Assembly (NCBI GenBank): GCA_964573015.1
Contig: CAZNHZ010000001.1
Coordinates: 186,001 to 250,000 of the forward strand
DNA length: 64,000 nt
From: JAPUDQ01 sp964573015
Lineage (GTDB): Bacteria > Patescibacteriota > Saccharimonadia > Saccharimonadales > Saccharimonadaceae
Reading direction: 5' to 3'
Every line of letters starts with the position of its first letter. The stretch's first letter is position 1. The translations under genes and the position numbers were made by a program. Under the pieces are notes generated by a model. That model worked only from the letters and a program-made list of their open reading frames with translations, was not told the DNA's origin and did not search any database. This document shows, one piece after another, positions 25,494 through 34,922 of the stretch.

Positions 25494-25877
25494 ATGGCAG
25501 ATGTAAAGAAACTGGCCGAGGAGCTGACTAAACTGACAGTTCTCGAAGTCAACGAACTCAAGAATGTCCTCAAAGACGAATACGGTATCGAGCCCGCAGC
25601 AGCCGCTGTAGCAGTCGCTGGCCCGGCAGCTGGCGGTGACGCCGGTGCTGCGGCAGCTGATGAGAAGACCGAATTTACCGTCACTCTCAAGGACGGCGGT
25701 GCCCAAAAAGTCGCTGTCATCAAAGCCGTCAAAGATCTGACCGGTCTCGGTCTCGGTGAGGCAAAGGCATTGGTTGACAACGCTCCAAGCCCAATCAAAG
25801 AAAAGGTAAGCAAAGACGAAGCCGAAGAAGCCAAAAAAGCCCTCGAAGCTGCTGGCGCTACTGTTGAGGTAGCGTAA
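25494..25877 (+). CDS. rplL: Large-subunit ribosomal protein L7/L12
   Basis: A 127-residue L12: an N-terminal dimerisation helix pair (ELTKLTVLEVNELKNVL), an Ala/Gly-rich hinge (about 35-55) and the C-terminal GTPase-binding domain (KTEFTVTLKDGG, KVAVIKAVKDLTGLGLGEAK, LVDNAPSPIKE). Four or six copies sit on L10. AGGAGAAAATT precedes the ATG. It is followed by a strong terminator. Confidence 0.97.
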   Translation: MADVKKLAEELTKLTVLEVNELKNVLKDEYGIEPAAAAVAVAGPAAGGDAGAAAADEKTEFTVTLKDGGAQKVAVIKAVKDLTGLGLGEAKALVDNAPSPIKEKVSKDEAEEAKKALEAAGATVEVA

Positions 25878-25933
25878 GATACCGAATCCGCCTGCCGGTG
25901 GATCGAAAATGATCACTCCGAATTATTGCCATC

Positions 25934-25966
25934 ACCGCTGCCGCGATTATGCCGCAGCGGTTTTTG
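25934..25966 (+). terminator. Intrinsic terminator after rplL
   Basis: ACCGCTGC (25934-25941) pairs with GCAGCGGT (25954-25961), followed by TTTTTGG. Confidence 0.85.
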
Positions 25967-26077
25967 GTTGATCCGCGCTAAAATAGCACCGCCGATACAA
26001 CCCATCAAGGACAAAATTAACAACGCTTTCGACACTACATCCGTTAATTATGTGGATAATAAATCTCTCGAAAAATA

Positions 26078-26106
26078 TTGACAGACAAAGACATGAGTGA
26101 TACGCT
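26078..26106 (+). promoter_or_regulatory. Promoter of the 168-residue unknown gene
   Basis: TTGACA (26078-26083), 17 nt, then TACGCT (26101-26106). The -35 is perfect; the -10 is weak. Confidence 0.5.
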
Positions 26107-26149
26107 CAAGGTAATATCACCTACATAAAAACAGACAAGGATGCGAGCA

Positions 26150-26656
26150 ATGTCTGACCTACCAGAAAAACAAGTTAAGCGACTCCGAAGCCTAATCACC
26201 GAGGCTGAGACCAATTTGGCGGCTGCCAAAGAATTACTCATCAGTATAGCCGGTGACGAAGATATACCACGCGGACACAGCGAAGATGTCGCCGGCAAAA
26301 TCATCGAGGGTGTTTTTGACGGCCAAGCCATGATCGGCCCTGACGGCAAAACCTACCCGGTACCGGCTAATTACGCCAGCAAATCCAAGCTTATCGAGGG
26401 TGACATCTTGAAGCTCACTATCGCTGATGACGGCGGATTTATCTACAAGCAAATTGGCCCGGTGGCACGCAGGCAAGTCATTGGGACGCTTGTTCAACAC
26501 GACGGCGCATACTTTGTCGAAGTCAGCGGCCACGAATACCGCGTTTTGCTCGCCAGCGTCACCTACTTCAAAGCCAAAGTTGGCGACCAAGTCAGTATCA
26601 TCATCCCAGAAGACAACCGCGAAGCCGTTTGGGCTGCCGTCGAAGCTGCGCTATAA
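26150..26656 (+). CDS. Conserved-looking unknown protein downstream of rplL
   Basis: A 168-residue soluble protein. An N-terminal coiled helix (EKQVKRLRSLITEAETNLAA) is followed by a flexible segment and a beta-rich half (DGKTYPVPANYASKSKLIEG, DILKLTI, VIGTLVQHDGAYFVEV) that reads like an OB/SH3-type barrel. I believe similar proteins occur in other Patescibacteria beside ribosomal genes but cannot name a family. The ATG at 26150 is preferred because AAGG lies 9 nt upstream, whereas the ATG at 26141 abuts it. It has its own promoter and terminator. Confidence 0.65.
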   Translation: MSDLPEKQVKRLRSLITEAETNLAAAKELLISIAGDEDIPRGHSEDVAGKIIEGVFDGQAMIGPDGKTYPVPANYASKSKLIEGDILKLTIADDGGFIYKQIGPVARRQVIGTLVQHDGAYFVEVSGHEYRVLLASVTYFKAKVGDQVSIIIPEDNREAVWAAVEAAL

Positions 26657-26690
26657 GGTAGATTATAGAATTTAGAATATCGAATATATC

Positions 26691-26716
26691 AAGAGCCGCC
26701 GTCTGCGGCTCTTTTT
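26691..26716 (+). terminator. Bidirectional terminator between the unknown gene and dut
   Basis: AAGAGCCGC (26691-26699) pairs with GCGGCTCTT (26705-26713) with T-rich and A-rich flanks. It lies between the convergent 168-residue unknown gene and dut; its last bases reach the dut stop. Confidence 0.8.
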
Positions 26717-27149
26717 AATGGCGCGTGCTGCCGTATCCGCCAGATCCGCGTTCAGTGGTCGATAGCTCATCTACTTGTTGCCACTCGATTACCTCATGAC
26801 GCACCAGCACCATCTGAGCGATACGCATATCTGGCGTGACGGTAAAAGTCTGGTCACTGAGGTTGATGAGAATTACACCAACTTCACCTCGATAATCAGA
26901 GTCAATCGTGCCTACACCATTGGCTAGACATATACCATACTTCAAGCTCATGCCGCTTCGGGCCCGTAGTTGTACTTCATAACCGGTAGGTATCTCTAGA
27001 CTAAATCCAGCCGGAACAATCATGCGCTCCATAGGCTCGATGACGACATCCTTATCGATTGCCGCATGGATGTCCATCGCTGCGGCACCGCTGGACTGGT
27101 ATGATGGCAATGTCACGTGATCATGTAGTCGCTTGATTGGTATATCCAT
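26715..27149 (-). CDS. dut: dUTP diphosphatase
   Basis: A 144-residue trimeric dUTPase with its five motifs: AAMDIHAA, RSGMSLKYGI, GVGTIDSDYRGEV, RIAQMV and the C-terminal RGSGGYGST. It hydrolyses dUTP to dUMP, protecting DNA and feeding ThyA. The start at 27149 is preferred over an ATG at 27176: an extended -10 (TTGGTATAGT, with TATAGT at 27162-27157) sits between the two and leaves only 7 nt to 27149, matching the leaderless pattern of this genome. Confidence 0.93.
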   Translation of the reverse strand: MDIPIKRLHDHVTLPSYQSSGAAAMDIHAAIDKDVVIEPMERMIVPAGFSLEIPTGYEVQLRARSGMSLKYGICLANGVGTIDSDYRGEVGVILINLSDQTFTVTPDMRIAQMVLVRHEVIEWQQVDELSTTERGSGGYGSTRH

Positions 27150-27257
27150 AGCATCAACTATACCAATTCGCGTCATTATCTAAAATCGATGTGATAACTA
27201 CTCTCTTTTTGACGCCACAAAAAAGTTATAATAGTCTTTGCAAAGAGGGAGTTGTTA

Positions 27258-28670
27258 GTGAGTCAGTCATTATATCGCAAGTACCGCTCGCGCGGGTTTG
27301 ATGAAATCGTCGGTCAATCACATGTGACGGATCTTCTCAAAAATGCTGTCCAAAAAGGCACATTTGTGCACGCCTATCTTTTTACTGGACCGCGCGGCAC
27401 CGGCAAAACAAGTGTGGCGCGCATATTGGCCCACGCCCTGAATCAACTGCCTTACACCGATGACACGATGCATCTTGACATTATCGAGATTGACGCCGCC
27501 AGCAATCGTCGTATCGACGACATCAGGGAACTGCGTGAGAAAGTCCATATCGCGCCTAGCAGTGCCAAATACAAGGTCTACATCATCGACGAGGTTCACA
27601 TGCTGACCGGCGAGAGCTTCAACGCACTGCTCAAGACACTTGAGGAGCCGCCGGAGCACGCGATTTTTATCCTGGCGACAACCGAACTACACAAAGTACC
27701 GGCTACGATAGTAAGCCGTACTCAGCGTTTTCATTTTCGCCCCGGTACCAAGAAAGATATCGTCAAACATTTGGCCGATATTGCCCAAAAAGAGGGTATA
27801 GCAATAAGCACCGCCGCACTGGAACTCATCGCCACCCACAGCGAGGGCGGCTTTCGCGATAGCGTCAGCTTGCTTGATCAAGTTTCCTCGCTTAGCAGCA
27901 AAGAGATTAGCGAAACTTTGATAGAAGATCTCCTTGGTCTTGCGCCGAAATCACAAATCCAAACGTTGACTGAGCAGTTGCTGGCCGGTGACACCGCAGC
28001 CGGTATCGCAACTATTCACTCACTGTATGACCAGGGCATTAGTCCCATCAGCGTCATCGAACAACTTATTCGTCATTGTACGGCAGCGGCGGTTCAATAT
28101 CCGTCATTATACCGCCTCGTCAACGAGCTACTCGAAATTCCGCGCTCACATGCACCCGGCTTGAAACTTATAGCTACAGTTGCGCTGTTTGCCGAATCCA
28201 CGGATAAACAATCAGCTTCATCGCATGACTTGGCGTCAGAGCCAGCAGTTACTAAGCCAGCGGCTACAGACTCTCATAAATCAGCACCGACTATCGACCA
28301 AATATCACAAAAACCGGAACAAACTAGCAAAAAACCTGCCCAAAGCACCAAGCCGCCCCAAGCTTCAAATCCAAAACCGCTTGATTGGGACGTAGTGCTT
28401 GAAGAGTGCAAAAAACGTACGCCGGCTCTCTATAGCGTCGCTAGGCATGCCGAAACGACTATGGACGGTGAGACGATAAAACTAGCTTTTCAATATGCGC
28501 TGCATCGCAAAAAAATGCAGTCAGATAAATATCTCAAACATCTTCACGACATCATCGCAAACCTGTATGATATCTCACCGCAAATTGTAATCAGCGAAAA
28601 AAGTAAAAAACCACTCAATGACACAGCTGCGGCCGTAGCTGATATTATGGGTGGAGGAGAGGCGGTATAA
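27258..28670 (+). CDS. dnaX: DNA polymerase III subunit gamma/tau, lacking the zinc module
   Basis: A 470-residue clamp-loader ATPase: SLYRKYRSRGFDEIVGQ, Walker A GPRGTGKTS (about 43), DEVHML, SRC-equivalent IVSRTQRF, then a lid and collar domain, and a Pro/Lys/Ser-rich linker (about 315-380) before a tau-like C-terminal part. Unlike usual DnaX, ILAHALN is followed directly by the LDIIEIDAASN strand with no CxxC pairs, so the zinc-binding insertion is missing. A GTG at 27258 with AGGGAG 6 nt upstream is taken as the start. Promoter TATAAT near 27229. Confidence 0.93.
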   Translation: MSQSLYRKYRSRGFDEIVGQSHVTDLLKNAVQKGTFVHAYLFTGPRGTGKTSVARILAHALNQLPYTDDTMHLDIIEIDAASNRRIDDIRELREKVHIAPSSAKYKVYIIDEVHMLTGESFNALLKTLEEPPEHAIFILATTELHKVPATIVSRTQRFHFRPGTKKDIVKHLADIAQKEGIAISTAALELIATHSEGGFRDSVSLLDQVSSLSSKEISETLIEDLLGLAPKSQIQTLTEQLLAGDTAAGIATIHSLYDQGISPISVIEQLIRHCTAAAVQYPSLYRLVNELLEIPRSHAPGLKLIATVALFAESTDKQSASSHDLASEPAVTKPAATDSHKSAPTIDQISQKPEQTSKKPAQSTKPPQASNPKPLDWDVVLEECKKRTPALYSVARHAETTMDGETIKLAFQYALHRKKMQSDKYLKHLHDIIANLYDISPQIVISEKSKKPLNDTAAAVADIMGGGEAV

Positions 28671-28671
28671 A

Positions 28672-30018
28672 ATGGCGAAACAACCGATTGCAAAAATTCC
28701 TCCGCACAACCTCGATGCCGAGATGAGTTTGCTTGGAGCTATTCTGATCGACGAAGAAGTTATGGCGGATGTCACCGACAAGCTAAAGCCGGATGATTTT
28801 TATGAGAAGCGTCATCAAAATATTTTTGGTGCAATGCTGCGATTGTTTGAGCGGCATCGACCGATTGATCTCCTGACGCTCAGTGACGAGCTTGAAAAAA
28901 AGGATCAGCTGGAAGACATCGGCGGCTCAAGCTATTTAACCGAGCTGACAAACTACGTACCAACCGCCGCCAACGCCGCTGCCTACGCCGAATTGGTGGC
29001 GCAGCGGGCAGTCCGGCGCCGTCTAATCAAGGCCAGCACCGATATCGCCGACTTGGCCTATCAGGACGATAGCAACACCCAAGAAATACTGGAGCGTGCC
29101 GAGGCTGAACTTTTTTCGGTCAGTGACACTAGCCTGAAACAAGATTTGGTCAGCTTAGAACAGATTTTGACCGAAAGTTTTGATCGCATGGAAGAGCTGC
29201 ATCGTGACCGCGGCAAATTGCGCGGAGTACGGACCGGCTGGCGTGACCTGGACAATCTGACGGCCGGCTTGCAGCGCTCCGACCTGCTGGTGCTGGCAGC
29301 CCGACCGGCAATGGGCAAAACTACGCTCGTAACAAACCTGGCTTACAATGTTGCGGCCAAAGAGGGTCAATCGGTGCTGTTTTTTTCGCTCGAGATGAGC
29401 AAAGAGCAGTTGGTTGACCGTATGCTGGCCGATGCCAGCGGCGTCGATGCTTGGAATATCCGTACCGGAAATCTCAGCGATGATGATTTTGAGAAGCTAT
29501 CGGTTGCCATGGGCGAAATGGCCGAAGCGCCGATATTTATCGATGACACGCCAGGCCTGACGGTGCTCGAGATGCGCACCAAGGCCCGTCGTCAAGCGCA
29601 TATTCAGCCGCTCGGTCTGATCATCGTTGATTATTTACAGCTCATGCAAGGGTCGAGCAGGGGTAATGAGTTTAACCGCGTTCAGGAAGTCAGTGAAATC
29701 TCGCGTGGGCTCAAGCTGATCGCCCGTGAGCTCAACGTGCCGGTGATTGCTCTGTCGCAGCTCAGTCGCAGCGTAGAATCACGCAATCCGCAGATTCCAC
29801 AGCTGGCTGATTTGCGTGAGTCCGGTTCGATCGAACAAGATGCCGACCTGGTGGCATTTATTTACCGCGAGGCCTATTACAACCCCGACACCGACCGTCA
29901 AAACATCACCGATCTTATAATCGCCAAGCACCGTAATGGTCCAACCGGCAAAATTGAGTTATATTTCCACCCGGAACGGCTGCGGTTTATGTCGCTCGAC
30001 AAACAGCGCGACGAATAA
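28672..30018 (+). CDS. dnaB: Replicative DNA helicase DnaB
   Basis: A 448-residue hexameric helicase: N-terminal DnaB domain (PPHNLDAEMSLLGAIL, about 10-110), linker, and RecA-like motor with Walker A ARPAMGKTTL (about 213), Walker B LIIVDYLQLM (about 320) and a C-terminal DADLVAFIYREAYY plus AKHRNGPTG finger. It unwinds the fork and loads primase. The ATG at 28672 gives the normal N-terminus; GGAGGAG lies about 12 nt upstream. It directly follows dnaX, forming a replication pair. Confidence 0.96.
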   Translation: MAKQPIAKIPPHNLDAEMSLLGAILIDEEVMADVTDKLKPDDFYEKRHQNIFGAMLRLFERHRPIDLLTLSDELEKKDQLEDIGGSSYLTELTNYVPTAANAAAYAELVAQRAVRRRLIKASTDIADLAYQDDSNTQEILERAEAELFSVSDTSLKQDLVSLEQILTESFDRMEELHRDRGKLRGVRTGWRDLDNLTAGLQRSDLLVLAARPAMGKTTLVTNLAYNVAAKEGQSVLFFSLEMSKEQLVDRMLADASGVDAWNIRTGNLSDDDFEKLSVAMGEMAEAPIFIDDTPGLTVLEMRTKARRQAHIQPLGLIIVDYLQLMQGSSRGNEFNRVQEVSEISRGLKLIARELNVPVIALSQLSRSVESRNPQIPQLADLRESGSIEQDADLVAFIYREAYYNPDTDRQNITDLIIAKHRNGPTGKIELYFHPERLRFMSLDKQRDE

Positions 30019-30058
30019 CCACAAGCATCTTCAAAGCCTGATATAATACCATGTAGCG

Positions 30059-31519
30059 ATGAGTAAATCACCAATTAGGCAAATTGTGTTGTATAGGTAT
30101 CGATATGCTGTAGTTATCGGATTGTTTGCGATAACGCTAATCGGTTTGTTGATATTTCGCACCGACTTAGCTCCGACCGGTTTGTCGCACGACGAGATGA
30201 ACAGCGCGGTCAAAAGCGCGACTTTTCAGTTACAATATCCGTTGGCTCAATCTATAGTCGATGCACCGTACCGATTGCTCCAAAAAGCCACTTTGTCACT
30301 TATTGGTATCACCGATCTGGCCATAATCATGCCGTCACTGGTACTTGGTATCGGTACCGGTGTCGCGTTTGTTATGATGGTACGGCGCTGGTTTCGGATG
30401 AATGTTGCGATCATCACCAGTTTTATTTTTATTACGTCTGCGGCATTTTTGACGCTGGCTCGCACCGGTACCCCGATGATCATGACGACATTTTGGCTGT
30501 CGATTATCTTGCTGGCTATCACCAACATTTTGCATCCTGAGAGCAAAAGCAAAGTTTGGGTAGCAGTGCTGTTGTTTGCGGTGCCGCTTAGCCTTTATAC
30601 GCCGCTTATGATATACCCGTTATTATCGATAGCAATTGCCGGCATACTGCATCCGCATGTTCGGTTTGTGGCGCGCCGTCAACCGATTTGGCATTATGCT
30701 GCTGCGACCGCTATAGTTATTGGACTTATGACTCCGCTGGCAATCTCGGTCCAAAGATATCCGACTGAGTTATTTGAGCTGGCCGGCATACCCGCGCAGT
30801 GGCCATCAACCGCCACGCTCGGCTATAACCTAAAAGTCATCGTCAAGTCGATCTTTAATATAGCAAGTGCCGTAGTCGGGACAATCCCGCAGCCGATCTT
30901 TGGCGCCGCCTCTCTGATAATTATCGCTCTGGGGTTTTTTAAGACCGTCGCCGATCGATTTTCCGCCCGATCTTATATGCTGCTCATCTGGACGGCATTT
31001 GTAATTCCGCTTGTTATCGTCAATCCTGATAAATTGCTTATCTGTTTGGTTCCGGCATATTTGTTTATGGCAATTGGCGTCGAAACATTGATTCGTGAAT
31101 GGTACAAACTATTTCCGCTAAATCCTTATGCGCGGCTGGCAGGACTGCTGCCGCTCATCATCTTGCTCGGAGGTATTATGCTATCCAATACGGCACAATA
31201 TTTTTATGGCTATTTTTATGGCACGCCTAATGTTCAGTACAAAGAACAATTGCCAGCTACACGCAAAGTTTTGTCAGCTGCGCCAAACACGCCGTGGCTT
31301 GTAGTAGCGCAGACATCCGAATATTCATTTTATGATTTGCTGAGGCGCGATTATCCGAAGTTGCGTGTCGGTACCGCGCTAAACGATCCGGTGTCGGTGC
31401 CGACAATTGTTCATGACGGCGCATCTTACGCTATTGAAAAAGCCGGTACCCCCAAGCGAATCATAACTTCATACAAAAAAAATCAAGATCAAGTCATTTT
31501 ACGAACGTTTGCACCCTAG
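30059..31519 (+). CDS. GT-C-type membrane glycosyltransferase-like protein
   Basis: A 486-residue protein with about ten membrane helices and a C-terminal extracytoplasmic domain (about 380-486). Right after helix 1 lies GLSHDEMNSAVKS, the Asp-Glu loop motif of GT-C/ArnT/PMT-type transferases that use polyprenyl-phosphate sugars. It probably glycosylates cell-surface lipids or proteins. Extended -10 TGATATAAT (TATAAT 30042-30047) lies 11 nt before the ATG, so the 5' UTR is very short. Acceptor and donor unknown. Confidence 0.65.
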   Translation: MSKSPIRQIVLYRYRYAVVIGLFAITLIGLLIFRTDLAPTGLSHDEMNSAVKSATFQLQYPLAQSIVDAPYRLLQKATLSLIGITDLAIIMPSLVLGIGTGVAFVMMVRRWFRMNVAIITSFIFITSAAFLTLARTGTPMIMTTFWLSIILLAITNILHPESKSKVWVAVLLFAVPLSLYTPLMIYPLLSIAIAGILHPHVRFVARRQPIWHYAAATAIVIGLMTPLAISVQRYPTELFELAGIPAQWPSTATLGYNLKVIVKSIFNIASAVVGTIPQPIFGAASLIIIALGFFKTVADRFSARSYMLLIWTAFVIPLVIVNPDKLLICLVPAYLFMAIGVETLIREWYKLFPLNPYARLAGLLPLIILLGGIMLSNTAQYFYGYFYGTPNVQYKEQLPATRKVLSAAPNTPWLVVAQTSEYSFYDLLRRDYPKLRVGTALNDPVSVPTIVHDGASYAIEKAGTPKRIITSYKKNQDQVILRTFAP

Positions 31520-31566
31520 AACGGCAGCTTACCTGATATAATAATAAAAACAATCGTGGAGGTATT

Positions 31567-31854
31567 ATGCTTGATCAAGCAAAAATGATTATGAAACTCA
31601 AACAAGCCCAAAAAGAGCTGGCAAAGATGGTGGTAGACGGGGAAGCCGGTGATGGTGCTGTGGTGGTAGCGGTTACCGGTGAACTAAAAATCAAAAAGGT
31701 CACAATCGACCCCGAATACGTCGATCTTGACGACATCCAGGTGCTCGAGCGCTGGGTCGAGCAAGCGACACGGGAGGCGATGACCAAAGCTCAAGAAGCG
31801 GCTGCTGAGAAGATGAAGCCGCTGATGGGCGGGCTTGGCAATTTAGGACTCTAA
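31567..31854 (+). CDS. ybaB: YbaB/EbfC family nucleoid-associated protein
   Basis: A 95-residue protein: MLDQAKMIMKLKQAQKELAK helix, a beta core with VVVAVTGELKIKKVTIDPEYV, then a C-terminal helix with Gly-rich tail. The family forms tweezers-like dimers that bind DNA. GTGGAGG precedes the ATG; TATAAT near 31540 is the -10. It lies next to recR, the usual dnaX-ybaB-recR grouping, here interrupted by dnaB and a glycosyltransferase-like gene. Confidence 0.92.
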   Translation: MLDQAKMIMKLKQAQKELAKMVVDGEAGDGAVVVAVTGELKIKKVTIDPEYVDLDDIQVLERWVEQATREAMTKAQEAAAEKMKPLMGGLGNLGL

Positions 31855-31874
31855 TCTCTCCAAATATCAGCCCT

Positions 31875-32483
31875 ATGCTTCCCCAGGCCCTACAAGATCT
31901 TATCGATGCACTCGGCACCCTGCCGGGTGTCGGTCCGCGTACGGCTGAGCGGTATGGGTATTATCTGCTCAAAACTTCCGACCAAAACCGAATGAAGCTG
32001 AGTGAAACGGTGGCGAAACTAGCGAGCGGGGTGAAATTATGTCCGATAACCTATGCACTAATTGACGCGGGTGAAGACATCTCGCCGCTTTTCAGTGATC
32101 CCGAGCGCAACCGCCGTCTCGTCGCTGTCGTCGAAGAACCACTAGATGTCATCGCTCTCGAAAAGACTGGTTTGTTTGGCGGCACATACCATGTACTCGG
32201 CGGGGCTATCAGCCCGATCGATGGCGTCGGGCCAGAGCAACTGCATATACCAGAACTCATTACTCGCCTGCAAAAAGATGATGTTGAAGAGATCATCCTC
32301 GCTATGAATTCATCAGTTGAAGGCGAATCGACGGCGCTCTACCTGCAAAAATTCATCGATGAAGCCGGTGTCAAGGTCAAAATAACCCGCTTGGCTCGCG
32401 GCATCCCTGTCGGTGTCGACCTCGAATATGCCGACCAAATCACCCTTAGCCACGCGCTCCAGGGCAGACAATCGCTCTCATAG
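31875..32483 (+). CDS. recR: Recombination mediator RecR with degenerate zinc finger
   Basis: A 202-residue RecR: helix-hairpin-helix LGTLPGVGPRTAERYGYYLL (about 13-32), TOPRIM with VVEEPLDVIALE, YHVLGGAISPIDG and a Walker B-like C-terminal region. In the zinc-finger position only one Cys remains (KLCPITYALIDAGEDISPLF, about 53-72) where the family has four in CxxC..CxxC. The rest, including SDPERNRRLV, aligns with normal RecR. RecR with RecO/RecF loads RecA at gaps. Loss of the zinc site is unusual; see findings. Confidence 0.92.
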   Translation: MLPQALQDLIDALGTLPGVGPRTAERYGYYLLKTSDQNRMKLSETVAKLASGVKLCPITYALIDAGEDISPLFSDPERNRRLVAVVEEPLDVIALEKTGLFGGTYHVLGGAISPIDGVGPEQLHIPELITRLQKDDVEEIILAMNSSVEGESTALYLQKFIDEAGVKVKITRLARGIPVGVDLEYADQITLSHALQGRQSLS

Positions 32484-32509
32484 CCTCTAACTGGTATACT
32501 ATTCGAGTA

Positions 32510-33529
32510 ATGTACGATAAGATAAAGCACCTCGTCGATGACGCTACTAGTATCGTCATCATCCAGCCGGAAAATCCTGATGCCGATAGTCTGGCGAGTT
32601 CGCTCGCACTCGAGGAGATTCTCGGCGACCTCGGCAAATCAGTCCACTTGTTTTGCGCGATCGATATGCCGAAGTATTTGCGCTACATCGATGGCTGGGC
32701 GCGAGTCTACAAGGACTGGACAGGGCAGTATGACCTCGCGATCATCGTCGATACCGCTGCCGAAGCACTACTCGTCAAAGCCCTCGACACACCAGGCGTC
32801 CGGCACTTTTTCGAGACGCATCCGGTACTCGTCCTTGACCATCATGGCGATGGTGATGAAAACGACAATGACCTGACATTTGCCCACGAGATGATCATCG
32901 ACACTGAAGCCGCCGCAACCAGCGAGCTGATATTTGCAGCCGCGCGCCAATTTGACTGGCCGATCAATCAGCGTGCGGCCACGTACATGCTGACATCGAT
33001 TCTCGGCGATACACTCGGCCTCACCACACCGAGCGTGACCGTCCGCACTATGGAAACCGCAACCGAGCTCGTCCGGCTCGGAGCCAATCCATCCGATATC
33101 GAATCTCGCCGCCGCGAATACATGCGCAAGCCCGCTGATATCCTCGCATACAAAGGCGAGCTGATTGAGCGCATCGAATACCACTGCGACGGCCGATTGG
33201 CGCTCGTACACATCCCCTGGGAAGACATCGAGCAGTACAGTGATCGTTACAATCCGAGCGTTCTGGTGCTTGACGAGATGCGCCTCGTCGAGGGCGTCGA
33301 TGTCGCCATCGCTATCAAAACATACCCGGATAGTAAGCTCACCGGCAAAATCCGCAGCAACATCCCGATCGCCGATCAAATCGCCGGCTATTTTGGCGGC
33401 GGCGGTCATGCCTACAGCGCAGGCTACAAAATCTACGAGGAGTACGATGTGTCACTTAGCGAGCTCATCAAAGCAACTGATACAATAGTGAGAGCCTATG
33501 ATTCTACGAAACACACTGACCAGACATGA
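32510..33529 (+). CDS. DHH/DHHA1 phosphoesterase (NrnA-like)
   Basis: A 339-residue enzyme: DHH domain with NPDADSLAS (about 25), IIVDTAAEALL, and the signature VLDHHGDGD (about 106), then a DHHA1 domain ending in GGGGHAYSAG (about 300). NrnA-type enzymes degrade nanoRNAs and pAp with Mn2+. Extended -10 TGGTATACT (TATACT 32495-32500) is 9 nt before the ATG. Its 3' end overlaps cysS by 32 bp. Confidence 0.9.
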   Translation: MYDKIKHLVDDATSIVIIQPENPDADSLASSLALEEILGDLGKSVHLFCAIDMPKYLRYIDGWARVYKDWTGQYDLAIIVDTAAEALLVKALDTPGVRHFFETHPVLVLDHHGDGDENDNDLTFAHEMIIDTEAAATSELIFAAARQFDWPINQRAATYMLTSILGDTLGLTTPSVTVRTMETATELVRLGANPSDIESRRREYMRKPADILAYKGELIERIEYHCDGRLALVHIPWEDIEQYSDRYNPSVLVLDEMRLVEGVDVAIAIKTYPDSKLTGKIRSNIPIADQIAGYFGGGGHAYSAGYKIYEEYDVSLSELIKATDTIVRAYDSTKHTDQT

Positions 33530-34922
33530 TGATCAGTTCACGCCGATCAACCCTGATCGAGTGACAGTCTATACCTGCGGGCCAACTGTCTACAGTGAGC
33601 CGCATATCGGCAACTGGGTGTCATTTATCCGCTGGGATATATTGGTGCGGACACTGCGTGCAAGTGGTTACCGCGTCGAACGAGTCATGAATATCACCGA
33701 TGTCGGTCATCTGACGAGCGACGCCGATGAAGGCGAGGACAAGATGAGTAAAGGTGCGCGCCGCGAAGGCATCACCGAGTGGGAAGTAGCCGATAGATAT
33801 ACAAGAGCGTTTCTGGATGGTATGCAGCAGCTCAATCTCATTGCGCCTGAGCACTTGACGAAAGTAACCGAGCACATCGATATCCAAATTGATCTCATCA
33901 GACAGCTCGAAACGAGAGGGTATACCTACGTACTCGACGATGGCGTCTATTTTGATACCAGCAAATTTCCGACCTATGCTGATTTTGCCCGCCTCGATTT
34001 AGAGGGGCTCCGTGCCGGGGCTCGAGTCGATTATCACAGCGGCAAACGCAATCCGAGTGATTTTGTATTGTGGCGACTAACACCAGTAGGTGAGACCAGG
34101 ACGATGGAGTGGGACAGCCCATGGGGCAAGGGTATCCCAGGATGGCACATCGAATGCAGCGCTATGGCCATGAAATATCTCGGCGATACTATCGACATAC
34201 ATACAGGCGGTATCGACCATATACCGGTGCATCACACCAATGAAATCGCTCAATCCGAAGCGGCCTCGAGCCAACGATTTGCCAATTATTGGCTGCATAA
34301 TGCTCATCTGCTCTCTGATGGCACCAAGCTTTCCAAAAGCCTGGGTAACAGCTATACACTAAACGATCTTGCCCAAAAAGGGTTCTCACCGATGGATTTT
34401 CGAATGTTTTGCTTACAAAGCCATTATCGTACTGAAACGAACTTTACTTGGGACAATCTGGCGGCGGCAGCATCACGTCTGGCAAATTGGCGCCAAATCG
34501 CCTGTCTTCGCTGGCAAATTCATGACACGCTCACAAGCGATGAACAAAAGGATAATGACGCTAACGCCAAACTGCTGACGGCTCGTCATGCGGCACTCGA
34601 AACACTAAACAACGATCTCAATACACCGGAAGTCTTGGTTATCATAGAAAAAACGTTTGACGCTCTGCAAAACGTGCCGTTAAATAAAATCCGTAAAGAT
34701 TCTTTGACAGAGCTGCTCGTTTGGATAGACGATACGCTTGGATTGACGCTGCTAAAAGATACGCCCGATATTTCCGATGACCAAAAACAATTGATTATCG
34801 AGCGCAAACACGCCAAAGACAATCGTGATTGGCTGCGCTCCGATGAAATCCGCAACCAGCTGGTAGAGCAGGGTATAAAACTCAAAGACACGCCGCATTT
34901 TACGATTTGGTTTCGTGATTAA
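33498..34922 (+). CDS. cysS: Cysteinyl-tRNA synthetase
   Basis: A 474-residue class I synthetase: YTCGPTVY with the first zinc Cys (about 17), HIGH variant PHIGN (about 34), WHIECSAMA (about 215), HHTNE, and KLSKS (about 280) as the KMSKS loop. It charges tRNA-Cys. It begins inside the DHH gene (32-bp overlap). Its stop overlaps the convergent AI-2E family gene by 4 bp. Length is typical. Confidence 0.95.
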   Translation: MILRNTLTRHDDQFTPINPDRVTVYTCGPTVYSEPHIGNWVSFIRWDILVRTLRASGYRVERVMNITDVGHLTSDADEGEDKMSKGARREGITEWEVADRYTRAFLDGMQQLNLIAPEHLTKVTEHIDIQIDLIRQLETRGYTYVLDDGVYFDTSKFPTYADFARLDLEGLRAGARVDYHSGKRNPSDFVLWRLTPVGETRTMEWDSPWGKGIPGWHIECSAMAMKYLGDTIDIHTGGIDHIPVHHTNEIAQSEAASSQRFANYWLHNAHLLSDGTKLSKSLGNSYTLNDLAQKGFSPMDFRMFCLQSHYRTETNFTWDNLAAAASRLANWRQIACLRWQIHDTLTSDEQKDNDANAKLLTARHAALETLNNDLNTPEVLVIIEKTFDALQNVPLNKIRKDSLTELLVWIDDTLGLTLLKDTPDISDDQKQLIIERKHAKDNRDWLRSDEIRNQLVEQGIKLKDTPHFTIWFRD

